Positions 1 through 6,807 of a stretch of 13,687 nucleotides of DNA are shown one piece after another. The notes beneath the pieces are model-generated. The model had not been told where the DNA came from. It saw nothing but the letters and a program-made list of their open reading frames with translations, and searched no databases. The translations under genes and the position numbers were made by a program. Source of the stretch: an uncultured bacterium (GTDB taxonomy: Bacteria > Patescibacteriota > Minisyncoccia > Phycocordibacterales > UBA5272); the NCBI GenBank assembly GCA_903834855.1, contig CAILKS010000058.1, forward strand, positions 1 through 13,687, read 5' to 3'. Positions within the stretch are counted from its first letter, which is position 1. Each line of letters starts with the position of its first letter.

Positions 1-881
1 ATACGTATCAAAATCATATATATCCATTTATAATGTACTACACTATAAATGTTTAAATTAAGTGTAGAAATTGATATCTCTGCATATTTTTCAAAAGAAA
101 TTCTGGCACGAAGTGGATCTGCCACTATTTGTGATAGATTATAAAGATTATCTCTATAGGCAGCAACCTGATTAACTGTGATTATATGATAAGTTGAAGC
201 TGATAGCGGTACAGAAATAGCTAGAAGTTTTTTAAGTTTTGCATCAATTTTTTTATAATCATTTGTAACTGGATCTAATGATTTTATGTTTTCAGATTTT
301 AAGAAATCTGCTACCCCGCTCAAATCTGTCTTCATAGAATAGCTAGTAATCATATCTTTTAAAATTAAAGCTAAGTTATTTCCATAATCTTTGATAGAAT
401 CTCTACTTTCCGCTTTGGCAACATTTATATCTTTAAAAATATATTTTGTGGGTATAATTTTTACGGCCTCTTGTGCCATTAATTGATCTAAAATATCTTG
501 CTGTACAACTGAGTCCCCTCCACCATTTTGGTTTAGATAATTTGAGGCGACATAAAGATTTTTTGAAAATGAAGCAGTCAAATTATTTGGGTCATTTAAT
601 GCGTCTAAGTCTTTTTGATTAACCGGAGTCGCTTTAGTCTCAGCGAGGATTTCCGGCCTATCTTTAAATGCCTGCTCAGTTAAATCTTTCCATGTCGCTG
701 GGCTCCCCTCTTTATTTTTACCAACAAGATCTATTGTTTTTACAGAAGTTAAATCAAGAGATGGATTATTATTTTTAACATTTATTCCAAACCAAGAAGC
801 TGGTATCACAGCTGAGGATGCAGTTATTAAAAGAAGCACAGCTAATAAAATAAAATATTTACGATTTGTCATTTGTTCCAT
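1..881 (-). CDS. Exported or membrane-anchored protein of unknown function, C-terminus outside the window
   Basis: The reading frame opens at ATG 881 (a second in-frame ATG is at 872) and stays open to base 1, so at least 293 residues are present and the 3' end is missing. The N-terminus reads MEQMTNRKYF followed by a hydrophobic run (about residues 9-27, ILLAVLLLITASSAV), which is a signal peptide or single anchor. There is no lipobox cysteine. The rest is polar and appears mostly helical, with stretches such as KDLDALNDPNNL, QQDILDQLMAQEAVKIIPTKY and KKIDAKLKKLLAI, and I recognise no family. It lies downstream of rsmA on the same strand, separated by two hairpin elements that could terminate rsmA transcription. 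It also has its own TATACT hexamer 7 nt before the ATG. The gene is well supported by length, frame and signal sequence; its function is unknown. Confidence 0.85.
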   Translation of the reverse strand, partial: MEQMTNRKYFILLAVLLLITASSAVIPASWFGINVKNNNPSLDLTSVKTIDLVGKNKEGSPATWKDLTEQAFKDRPEILAETKATPVNQKDLDALNDPNNLTASFSKNLYVASNYLNQNGGGDSVVQQDILDQLMAQEAVKIIPTKYIFKDINVAKAESRDSIKDYGNNLALILKDMITSYSMKTDLSGVADFLKSENIKSLDPVTNDYKKIDAKLKKLLAISVPLSASTYHIITVNQVAAYRDNLYNLSQIVADPLRARISFEKYAEISISTLNLNIYSVVHYKWIYMILIR

Positions 882-888
882 GATATAT

Positions 889-894
889 AGTATA
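889..894 (-). promoter_or_regulatory. -10-like hexamer (TATACT) for the exported protein
   Basis: On the minus strand TATACT ends 7 nt before ATG 881. No convincing -35 hexamer is visible at 16-18 nt. There is no Shine-Dalgarno between it and the ATG, so the transcript would be leaderless or nearly so. Confidence 0.35.
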
Positions 895-911
895 GCAGTA
901 AATAGTTTAGA

Positions 912-1010
912 GAAAATAAAGGTGAGAGGAAAGAGTTAAAAGCAGGAGGTCGCAAAGCGACCACCTGTATTTGTATTTACTCTTACCTCTTAACTCTTTC
1001 CTTTATTTCC
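912..1010. repeat. Intergenic nested hairpin element A1
   Basis: The outer arms 927-939 and 990-1002 (aggaaagagttaa and its complement) pair perfectly over 13 bp. With an 8-nt bulge on the left arm the similarity runs out to about 912 and 1009. Inside is a hairpin, 943-953 with 957-967: a perfect ggtcgc/gcgacc core with loop aaa, extended past one A.A mismatch to caggNggtcgc. TGTATT follows directly on the right side (966-971), the motif shared with elements A2, B, C and D. The element lies between rsmA and the exported-protein gene and could act as a terminator. Confidence 0.7.
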
Positions 1011-1011
1011 T

Positions 1012-1074
1012 GCTTCCTTTTAAAATAATAAATACACAGGGTGACCCTGTGTATTTATTATTTTAAAAGGAAGC
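1012..1074. repeat. 63-nt perfect palindrome, element A2, overlapping the rsmA 3' end
   Basis: Bases 1012-1042 are the exact reverse complement of 1044-1074, with only g1043 unpaired (31-bp arms). As a folded strand the practical loop would be tga (1042-1044). The centre is acacaggg/ccctgtgt and is flanked by AATAAATAC/GTATTTATT. The right arm contains the rsmA stop codon (1058-1060) and its last five codons. On the minus strand the G+C-rich inner stem is followed by attTattatttt, so it can act as an intrinsic terminator for rsmA. Confidence 0.9.
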
Positions 1075-1861
1075 TAGATATTTGTAACCAAAGATCTAAA
1101 GGTACATCTTCAGCACGAACTTTTTCTGATATTTTAAGATCTTCAAAAAGTTTTTGGAACTCTTCCCTATTTTTATTTTCTTTAAAAACTTCCAATAGAT
1201 TTGATATTAAAAATTTTCTTTTATGTGCAAAACCAGCATGTAATAGTTTAAAAAATATTTCTTCTTGATATTGGTTTTTGAAATTTTTACGAGAAATATT
1301 GTTTATTTGTAAAACAGCACTATCTACTGATGGAATTGGATTAAAACTCCCCTTATTTACTCTATAAACTAACTTTGGTTCGCCGTAAACTTTTACTGAA
1401 AGTGAAAGTATTGATTCTTTTTTATCACGAGCCACAACTCTTTCAGCCACCTCTTTTTGAACCAATACAACCATTTTAGAGGGTGAATTTTTGTGAGAAA
1501 GGAAGCGTGACAGTATTGCTCCTGTTATATAGTATGGAATATTTGCTATTAATTTGTAGCCATTAGCCAGTAGCTTGTAGTCAGAGGGTTCAAATAACAG
1601 CACATCACCTTCGATTAAAGTCAGTTGACCACTTTTGATTTCAGAAGCAAAGGTTTCTGAGAGAATTGGAATTAGATCTCTATCTTTTTCTAATGCTACA
1701 ACTTTAATACCCGAATCTAACAGCCCACGAGTCAAAAAGCCTCGACCTGGGCCAATTTCTAAAACAAAATCATTTTTTGTTAGCTCTCCAGCATTCACAA
1801 TATTAATTCGTGCAGGAATTGATGTTAAAAAATTTTGTCCAAGAGACTTTTTTGGAATCAT
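1058..1861 (-). CDS. rsmA: 16S rRNA (adenine1518-N6/adenine1519-N6)-dimethyltransferase RsmA (KsgA)
   Basis: This SAM-dependent enzyme dimethylates the two adjacent adenines in the helix 45 loop of 16S rRNA during late 30S assembly. The 267 residues match the family's usual length. The family signature KKSLGQNFL is at residues 4-12, motif I EIGPGRG (SAM binding) at 35-41, the acidic post-I position in ALEKD at 56-60, EGDVL at 84-88 and the target-adenine motif NIPYY at 107-111. The C-terminal small helical domain is complete. The ATG at 1861 is chosen because it puts KSLGQNFL where the family has it; no Shine-Dalgarno precedes it. It starts 18 nt after the stop of the IVP-like gene and may be co-transcribed with it. 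Its final five codons lie inside palindrome A2. No nearby pdxA or surA-type partner is seen. Confidence 0.97.
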   Translation of the reverse strand: MIPKKSLGQNFLTSIPARINIVNAGELTKNDFVLEIGPGRGFLTRGLLDSGIKVVALEKDRDLIPILSETFASEIKSGQLTLIEGDVLLFEPSDYKLLANGYKLIANIPYYITGAILSRFLSHKNSPSKMVVLVQKEVAERVVARDKKESILSLSVKVYGEPKLVYRVNKGSFNPIPSVDSAVLQINNISRKNFKNQYQEEIFFKLLHAGFAHKRKFLISNLLEVFKENKNREEFQKLFEDLKISEKVRAEDVPLDLWLQISSFLLK

Positions 1862-1879
1862 AGCTGGATAGTTAGGAAG

Positions 1880-2239
1880 TTACTCGTTATTCGTTGATAG
1901 TTTTTTAATAAAAGCACTTAACATTTTCATTATATCTTCTAATTCATTTGAGGTTTTTTCAAAATCAATTTTTGTTATATAACCTAAACGATATGCAATT
2001 ATTAATTGTGTTTCAGTTTCAGCACCAGAGCCATGGGATATTTTTAGAAAATGTAAAAACTCTTTCTTACCACGCTTACTGCCTTCAGAAACATTAGAAG
2101 GTATAGATACAGAGGCACGTCTAATTTGCGAAGTTAGTCCATAGAGGTCTTCTTTCGGGAAAGACTCTGTGATTTTGTATATATTAATACATAAATCCAA
2201 CGATTTATTCCAAACATCTAGATCTTTATATGAGCTCAT
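1880..2239 (-). CDS. Four-helix-bundle protein, 23S rRNA-IVP / S23 / Avd-like family (copy 1)
   Basis: The 119 residues have the family pattern: DLDVWNKSLDLCINIY in helix 1, FPKEDLYGLTSQIRRASVSI at 27-46, SNVSEGSKRGKKEFLHFL around 48-65, then GSGAETETQLIIAYRLGYI. These match the IVP/S23 proteins first found in intervening sequences of spirochaete 23S rRNA, and the related Avd accessory proteins of diversity-generating retroelements. Family members form barrel-like oligomers with a basic surface; their cellular role is not established. No 23S rRNA gene or reverse transcriptase is nearby. The gene sits between uvrD and rsmA on the same strand, and its last residues (STNNE) are encoded by the left inverted arm. 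A TATAAT lies 8 nt before the ATG. The family call is firm; the function is not. Confidence 0.93.
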   Translation of the reverse strand: MSSYKDLDVWNKSLDLCINIYKITESFPKEDLYGLTSQIRRASVSIPSNVSEGSKRGKKEFLHFLKISHGSGAETETQLIIAYRLGYITKIDFEKTSNELEDIMKMLSAFIKKLSTNNE

Positions 2240-2247
2240 ATTTTGTT

Positions 2248-2253
2248 ATTATA
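2248..2253 (-). promoter_or_regulatory. -10 hexamer TATAAT for IVP-like gene copy 1
   Basis: A consensus TATAAT on the minus strand ends 8 nt before ATG 2239. The purine-rich GGGGAGG just upstream of it is too far from the ATG to serve as a Shine-Dalgarno. No good -35 is visible at the usual spacing. It predicts a leaderless or very short-leader transcript that also reads into rsmA. The promoter sits directly against the inverted arm. Confidence 0.4.
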
Positions 2254-2340
2254 CCTCCCCTAACGAATAACTTCCTAACGAATAACAAAACAGATGATAC
2301 AGTTCCCTAATTTAATATTCTAATGTGGGTCGCTAACTAG

Positions 2341-4275
2341 CTAAATATATACTACGTTGCTTTTCCCTTGCTTATAATACAAGTCGTTATGGTTTGCGAT
2401 TTCTTCCGGTACATCATCTAAGAATTCACTCGGGGCGTTTATTTGTTTTTGCCCAAAAATAGTTCGCAGTTCTGCATAACATAAATATAGATGTTTTTTC
2501 GCACGAGTTACAGCAACATAAAAAAGTCTTCTCTCCTCTTCCTCCTCTTCCTTGCTTTGTTTTCTATTTCCAATATTTTTATGTGGGAATAAATCTTGTT
2601 CAAGTCCAACAACAAAAACTTGCTCAAACTCAAGACCTTTACTAGAGTGTATTGTCATCAAACGCACACCATTTTTATCTTTTGTGTCATTATCTTGATC
2701 GGATTGCAAAGAGGTTTCTTCTAAGAATTGGGTTAGTGCATCCATTCCAAGTTGTTCGTCATATCGAACCGTTAAAGAAACTAATTCACGAGCATTTTCT
2801 AAACGTTCTCTATCTTCAGAAGATCCTTCTAACATTTCCTGTTCCATTCCAGAATCAACAATAATCATTTGTATAACATGTGAAAGAGGGGATGTTTTTA
2901 ATGTTTCAGAGATTTTATCTAAAAAGTCATAAACTTTATTTATTTTTAATTGAGCACTTGCGGGTACGTCCATACCAGCAAATATTTTAGCCACTGTAGT
3001 CTTCCCTATTCCTTTTTTTGGTGTATCAAATACTCGTTTCAAATCTGGTTGAGATAAGCGATTTATTGAAGCACGTAAATAACTCATTACATCTTTGACT
3101 TCCTTTCTTTCAAAGAATTTTGTGCCGAGCAAATTGTAGGTTACATTTGCACGAATAAAAGATTCTTCAAGAACACGTGATTGGAAGTTGGCTCTGTAAA
3201 GCACAGCAATTTGCTCGGCATTTTGTCCTTCTTCAATTAAAGTTTTACATTTTTCTGCAACCCATTCTGCTTCAGACCCCTCGTCCCACGTAGGCACAAT
3301 ATCTATCTTGTCACCTTCCCCTTTGGAAGTGAAAAGATTTTTTTTCTGGCGAACAGTATTTTTTTCTATAGCAGTATTTGCAAGAGTTAAAATATTTCCA
3401 GTTGATCGATAATTTTCTTCAAGCAAAACAGTACGAGTTCCAGGAAAGTCTTGTTCAAAGTTTAAAATATTTCTCAAATTTGCCCCTCGCCAGCTGTAAA
3501 TATTTTGATCAGTATCTCCAACAACACAAATATTATTATTTTTCGGATTGACTAATAATTTTACAAAAGCATATTGAGACCCATTAGTGTCTTGATACTC
3601 GTCTATGTGAACATATTTAAAACGACTCTGATAATATTCGCGTATTTGTTGGTGGTCTTCTAACATATGCACTGCTTTTATAATCAAATCATCAAAATCC
3701 ACAGCTTTCTGCCTTTTTAATTCCTCATCATATATTCTCCAAACAGAAGCAATTATATCCATCTGAGCGGTCGCAACTTTTTTCTTGTAGTCAGAAAGAC
3801 TTGTGAAGTCCCCTTTCTCACGGCTAATTATAGAACGAATTTTCGACGGGTCATTTACTTTTGGATCAATACCAAGTTGTTCTATTGCGGTTTTAATTAT
3901 TGAAAGTGAATCTGCGGAATCCAAAATAGTTGGGTGTTTAAGTAATCCTATGTATTCAGACTGTTCAGATAACATCATTAGTCCTAGTGAATGGAAAGTT
4001 TTTATTATTGGGGTATGGTGATATGGTGAGTCTTTTTCGATTATGTGTTCATCCTCTAATCTACTAATAATACGCTCACGCATTTCCTTTGCTGCCTTGT
4101 TCGTAAAAGTCACTGCAAGAATTGCACGTGGGTCAGTACCAAACTTTATTATTTCCACAATTCTTTCAGTTATTGTTTTTGTTTTTCCAGCACCAGCACC
4201 AGCCAAAATAAGAAGCGGCCCCTCGGTGTGAAGGACAGCTTCTTTTTGTTTTGTATTTAACAGAATATCAGTCAT
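2341..4275 (-). CDS. uvrD: ATP-dependent 3'-5' DNA helicase, UvrD/PcrA/Rep type (SF1A)
   Basis: This is a superfamily 1 helicase that translocates 3'-5' on ssDNA and unwinds duplexes in excision and mismatch repair and in removal of recombination proteins. All motifs are present: Q-motif region LNTKQKEAV (6-14), Walker A AGAGAGKT (25-32, K31), Ia AVTFTNKAAKEM (54-65), II DEYQD (225-229), III GDTDQNIYSWRGA (253-265), IV ENYRST (287-292), V MTIHSSKGLEF (540-550) and VI ERRLFYVAVTRAKKH (581-595). At 644 residues it is shorter than PcrA/UvrD of about 720, because the flexible C-terminal tail that in PcrA and UvrD contacts RNA polymerase or Mfd is missing or very short. Exact orthology (UvrD, PcrA or Rep) is not resolved here. 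It starts 58 nt from the stop of the second IVP-like gene, so its promoter overlaps that gene's flanking arm. Confidence 0.96.
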   Translation of the reverse strand: MTDILLNTKQKEAVLHTEGPLLILAGAGAGKTKTITERIVEIIKFGTDPRAILAVTFTNKAAKEMRERIISRLEDEHIIEKDSPYHHTPIIKTFHSLGLMMLSEQSEYIGLLKHPTILDSADSLSIIKTAIEQLGIDPKVNDPSKIRSIISREKGDFTSLSDYKKKVATAQMDIIASVWRIYDEELKRQKAVDFDDLIIKAVHMLEDHQQIREYYQSRFKYVHIDEYQDTNGSQYAFVKLLVNPKNNNICVVGDTDQNIYSWRGANLRNILNFEQDFPGTRTVLLEENYRSTGNILTLANTAIEKNTVRQKKNLFTSKGEGDKIDIVPTWDEGSEAEWVAEKCKTLIEEGQNAEQIAVLYRANFQSRVLEESFIRANVTYNLLGTKFFERKEVKDVMSYLRASINRLSQPDLKRVFDTPKKGIGKTTVAKIFAGMDVPASAQLKINKVYDFLDKISETLKTSPLSHVIQMIIVDSGMEQEMLEGSSEDRERLENARELVSLTVRYDEQLGMDALTQFLEETSLQSDQDNDTKDKNGVRLMTIHSSKGLEFEQVFVVGLEQDLFPHKNIGNRKQSKEEEEEERRLFYVAVTRAKKHLYLCYAELRTIFGQKQINAPSEFLDDVPEEIANHNDLYYKQGKSNVVYI

Positions 4276-4283
4276 TTGCCCCT

Positions 4284-4300
4284 ATTGTAGCAAAATTATA
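4284..4300 (-). promoter_or_regulatory. Two candidate -10 hexamers for uvrD
   Basis: On the minus strand a consensus TATAAT lies at 4295-4300 (19 nt before ATG 4275) and TACAAT at 4284-4289 (8 nt before it). Neither has a strong -35. AGGGG four nt before the ATG is one of the few plausible Shine-Dalgarno sequences in the window. The arm flanking the second IVP-like gene begins at the TATAAT, so the -35 region falls within the repeat. Confidence 0.4.
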
Positions 4301-4329
4301 GCAATTAGCAGAAAGCAATAAGTAAACAG
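4300..4329. repeat. Inverted arm on the 3' side of IVP-like gene copy 2
   Basis: The arm begins agcaattagcagaa. The reverse complement of 4722-4735 on the other side of the gene is agcagttagcaaac, matching at 11 of 14 positions. Further degenerate words (agcaat, agtaa, aacag) occur on both sides in a different order. The pair brackets the second IVP-like gene as the gttaggaag arms bracket the first. Confidence 0.5.
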
Positions 4330-4333
4330 GTGA

Positions 4334-4708
4334 TTAAATTTCTTTACTATTAATAATACTTTTTATTAAACCAAGAAGTAGCCTATTGGTATTTATTAAT
4401 AGGTCCTCGAGTTGTTGGTATTCCTCTTCAGTTATTAGTTTGGTATCTCTTAGTACAAAAGAAAGATTCATCACCTCAGTTAAACTTCCATGTGCCATAT
4501 AATAAAATTGAATTTTTTCCTTCTCACCTTTCCTTCCAAAACCTTCTGCAATATTAGAAGTTATAGACACTGAGGCTTTCTGTATTTGACTAGATAAACC
4601 AAATTTTTCTTCAGATGGCAGTTTTTTTGTTATTGTATATACAAAAAGAACAAGAGCATGACCTTTCTGCCAAACAATAAGGTCCATGAATTCTTTTGCT
4701 TTTTCCAT
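4334..4708 (-). CDS. Four-helix-bundle protein, 23S rRNA-IVP / S23 / Avd-like family (copy 2)
   Basis: The 124 residues belong to the same family as the gene at 1880-2239 but are clearly diverged from it. Visible motifs are MDLIVWQKGHALVLFVY, LPSEEKFGLSSQIQKASVSI (30-49), SNIAEGFGRKGEKEKIQFYY (51-70) and GSLTEVMNLSFVLRD. SNIAEGFGRK is the canonical family core. It starts 8 nt after the stop of the 102-residue gene upstream, at the 3' end of the unknown operon, and would be co-transcribed with it. Its flanks carry inverted arms, the right one overlapping the end of the upstream gene. The family assignment is firm and the function unknown. Divergence between the two copies argues against a recent local duplication. 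Confidence 0.94.
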   Translation of the reverse strand: MEKAKEFMDLIVWQKGHALVLFVYTITKKLPSEEKFGLSSQIQKASVSITSNIAEGFGRKGEKEKIQFYYMAHGSLTEVMNLSFVLRDTKLITEEEYQQLEDLLINTNRLLLGLIKSIINSKEI

Positions 4709-4735
4709 ATTGCTAGTTACTGTTTGCTAACTGCT
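4708..4735. repeat. Inverted arm on the 5' side of IVP-like gene copy 2
   Basis: This is the counterpart of 4300-4329. It spans the gap between the two genes and includes the stop codon (4717-4719) and last codons of the 102-residue gene. It contains ctgctaact-type words (tgctagttac, tttgctaactgct on the plus strand). Its reverse complement opens with agcagttagca. Confidence 0.5.
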
Positions 4736-5025
4736 GTGTTGGCACTTTTATAGGAATCTATAACTTTTTTACGCGAAGACTGGAATAGTTCTTCATAGTC
4801 GGGAATTAAATGTTTTAAAGTTGTTCCATAAAAATTATCCCCCATTTTAAGCGAGGCTTCAAGAGCTTCAAACTGATCTTTACCAACTCTTTCATAAGCA
4901 TCCAAAAAGAATTGTTTCTGTATTGTTTTGGAAAGAGAAAGAAGTATTTCTTCTTGGTCTTCTTGTTTTATCCCCTCAAGACCTAGCTCTTTTATTAATT
5001 GTTGAAAAATTGTTTCTGGGTCCAT
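4717..5025 (-). CDS. Small helical protein of unknown function (102 aa)
   Basis: This small acidic, soluble, all-helical protein starts MDPETIFQQLIKELGLEG and continues with EDQEEILLSLSKTIQKQFFL and DAYERVGKDQFEALEASL. The pattern of short amphipathic helices ('LGLEG...EEIL..L...I...') resembles small proteins of the DUF5663 type common in Parcubacteria; that resemblance is recalled, not tested. It is the third gene of a tight operon: the 590-residue gene's stop is separated from this ATG by one base (TAA-T-ATG), so translation is probably coupled. Its last codons and stop lie within the arm of the downstream IVP-like unit. Confidence 0.85.
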   Translation of the reverse strand: MDPETIFQQLIKELGLEGIKQEDQEEILLSLSKTIQKQFFLDAYERVGKDQFEALEASLKMGDNFYGTTLKHLIPDYEELFQSSRKKVIDSYKSANTAVSKQ

Positions 5026-5026
5026 A

Positions 5027-6799
5027 TTATTTTTGTGCTGTTTTTGCGTTAATTTCTGCTATGATTTTATCACGCATCCACTTATAAGAATCTGGTAAAG
5101 TTTGTTTTGGTGGGAATGGATCATATCTACCTTCTCCTAAGACTAAGCTTCTTATATCTCTAAAGACTAAAGCTATTTCTGCTATATTGTTTCTTAAATA
5201 ACAATTCTTTAACTCCTTAGTTTTTTCATCCTGAGAGGAAATTACACATTCCGGTATTATAATTCCAGTATTGCTATAAGTTATATTTAAAAAGTCAGGA
5301 TAAGGTGAAACTTTTCTATACAATTCAGACTTAGTTCTTTCCGAAGGTTTTATTGTGCCAGCTGTATTTAATATTTCAATCTCATTTAAAAATGGGACAA
5401 CATATTCTTCAGAACTTTTTGAACTTACGAGAGTTTTTATTTTTAATTGAAGATTAGGATCAATTTCCATCCACCATTTTGTTTTTTCATAATCTTTATT
5501 TGTGATTTCTGGGGCAGACTCTATTTGAGTAGTTGGTTTTTCAACAGATGCGGAAGCCCCGCTCTTATCTGGGCTCATTGGTGCTGTAGAGACAACAGAT
5601 GAAGATGTGACACCGGAAGTTTGTGAATTTTCCTTATTTTTAAGAGCATAACCTGCCCCAAGACCAAGAGCTATTGCTGTCACTGTTGCGTGAAGATAAG
5701 CCTTAGGCATTTGCTTAAGTTTTTCAAATAAAAGTTCAGCCATTTTAGTAGAAGCAGCTAAAGCATTAGGATCTTTTATTATTTTTGCAGCGGGAGTGGC
5801 TATAGTTTCTGGAGCTTTTGATACAGTCGCCGCAACTGGATCAGCCTCTAGATGAGGGGGATTAACAACAACAAGTTCAGGGTCTTCTGGGGCTGGGTGA
5901 ATTTTATCCTCTATAATTTCTGGAGCAACTTTTTTCTCAGTTGTCTTAACTTCTTCCAATACCTTTTCACTTTCTGGTAACACATTAGCAGTGTAGTCCA
6001 ATGTTTTGAAAAAAGTTTTTAACTTATCAATATCAGCAAGTTGGTCTTCTGCCAAAAGGTTTCCCCCTTTTAAATCATTAATAACACTATCTGCATTTTT
6101 GGGACTAATTTTGAATTCATCTTGTAAATCTTTAGCAGTCAATTTACTGTTTCCCAAACTAACTCTATTAAGTATGAACTCAATAAGATCACCAGCGATT
6201 AGAGTGTTTTTTAAAGGTTCTTGTTCAACATTAACTGTATCTGGTAAAGCAGGAACACTTTCTGGCAGAGGTTCATTTGAAATTGCACCATCAACAGTCT
6301 CTGGTTCATCAGAATTTTCTGAAAATTCCCAAGATTTATCTTTTAAAGATTCTAGTTTTTTATTTAATTCATCAGGGTCTACTTTTCCTTCATTATTTAT
6401 TATTCCTTCTTTAGCTAATTTTTTCATGACCTTTACAAGGAATTCAATAGGAATATTAAATTTCTTAACTAACCCGTCCGCAAAGACCTCATGGTCTCCA
6501 CTGGTTGCAAAATTATAATGTGTAAGCCAAGCGGAAAGATCTCCAAGAGGAATATAAGTTTTTTTAACAGTTTCTGGAGTTACAGGTGTCTCTGGTGCTT
6601 TTGAAACACTATCCTTAGTTGGTACAGTTGGAAAAAATATAACTGATTCAGCTTTTGCAGCCCCTGGCTTCATTAATTTATCTGCAATAGGTGTTGGGCT
6701 TGGATTTTCCCCTGCTTCTAATTCCGCAACAAATTTAGCAAGATCTTCATTAGATGGATTTGGGTTCTCAATTAAAAAAGTTTCAATAGTTTTACTCAT
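5027..6799 (-). CDS. Large membrane-anchored protein of unknown function with two winged-helix-like repeats (590 aa)
   Basis: The long N-terminal region (1-365) is acidic and Pro-rich. It holds two similar segments, about 86-152 and 203-268, each ending in a helix-turn-helix-like pattern: VFADGLVKKFNIPIEFLVKV then MKKLAKEGII, and LTAKDLQDEFKISPKNADSV then INDLKGGNLL. These look like tandem winged-helix domains, loosely reminiscent of the FtsK gamma domain. A single hydrophobic segment lies at about 368-386 (YLHATVTAIALGLGAGYAL), followed by a Ser/Thr-rich linker and a 150-residue C-terminal domain starting near KWWMEIDPNLQLKIK. A repeated linker occurs at 66-80 and 327-342 (SKAPETPVTPETVKK, SKAPETIATPAAKII). 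No signal peptide is present, so the N-terminal part is probably cytoplasmic. It is the second gene of the operon, 8 nt after the 274-residue gene. I do not recognise the family. Confidence 0.88.
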   Translation of the reverse strand: MSKTIETFLIENPNPSNEDLAKFVAELEAGENPSPTPIADKLMKPGAAKAESVIFFPTVPTKDSVSKAPETPVTPETVKKTYIPLGDLSAWLTHYNFATSGDHEVFADGLVKKFNIPIEFLVKVMKKLAKEGIINNEGKVDPDELNKKLESLKDKSWEFSENSDEPETVDGAISNEPLPESVPALPDTVNVEQEPLKNTLIAGDLIEFILNRVSLGNSKLTAKDLQDEFKISPKNADSVINDLKGGNLLAEDQLADIDKLKTFFKTLDYTANVLPESEKVLEEVKTTEKKVAPEIIEDKIHPAPEDPELVVVNPPHLEADPVAATVSKAPETIATPAAKIIKDPNALAASTKMAELLFEKLKQMPKAYLHATVTAIALGLGAGYALKNKENSQTSGVTSSSVVSTAPMSPDKSGASASVEKPTTQIESAPEITNKDYEKTKWWMEIDPNLQLKIKTLVSSKSSEEYVVPFLNEIEILNTAGTIKPSERTKSELYRKVSPYPDFLNITYSNTGIIIPECVISSQDEKTKELKNCYLRNNIAEIALVFRDIRSLVLGEGRYDPFPPKQTLPDSYKWMRDKIIAEINAKTAQK

Positions 6800-6807
6800 A
6801 TTTTTAA

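Larger units (their letters stand above)
1871..2286. mobile_element. Putative mobile unit: IVP-like gene bracketed by inverted arms
   Basis: The left arm (1871-1895, begins gttaggaagtta) and right arm (about 2256-2286, contains cttcctaacgaataac) are imperfect inverted repeats that enclose the whole four-helix-bundle gene. gttaggaag and attcgtt are shared in inverted order, with a gap of several bases. The left arm supplies the last codons and stop of the gene; the right arm lies just upstream of its -10-like hexamer. The arms match those of hairpin element D beside rpsO: 23 of 25 positions on the left and 18 of 19 on the right. That this is a mobile unit is inference; no target-site duplication is obvious. 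Confidence 0.4.

Noticed and set aside
1012..1074. A dif site for the Xer recombinase, given its near-palindromic form.
   Set aside because: A dif site has two 11-nt arms around a 6-8 nt centre. This sequence is a 31-bp-arm palindrome of the same type as four other hairpins here, and one genome should carry only one dif.
1880..4708. A diversity-generating retroelement, because Avd belongs to the same four-helix-bundle superfamily.
   Set aside because: No reverse transcriptase, no template/variable repeat pair with A-specific differences and no C-type lectin target gene are in the window.
6006..6518. Long open frame of 170 codons on the plus strand inside the 590-residue gene.
   Set aside because: It is antisense to a longer gene with coherent domain structure and operon spacing. 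Its product is a Ser/Phe-rich shadow of that gene with no recognisable motif.
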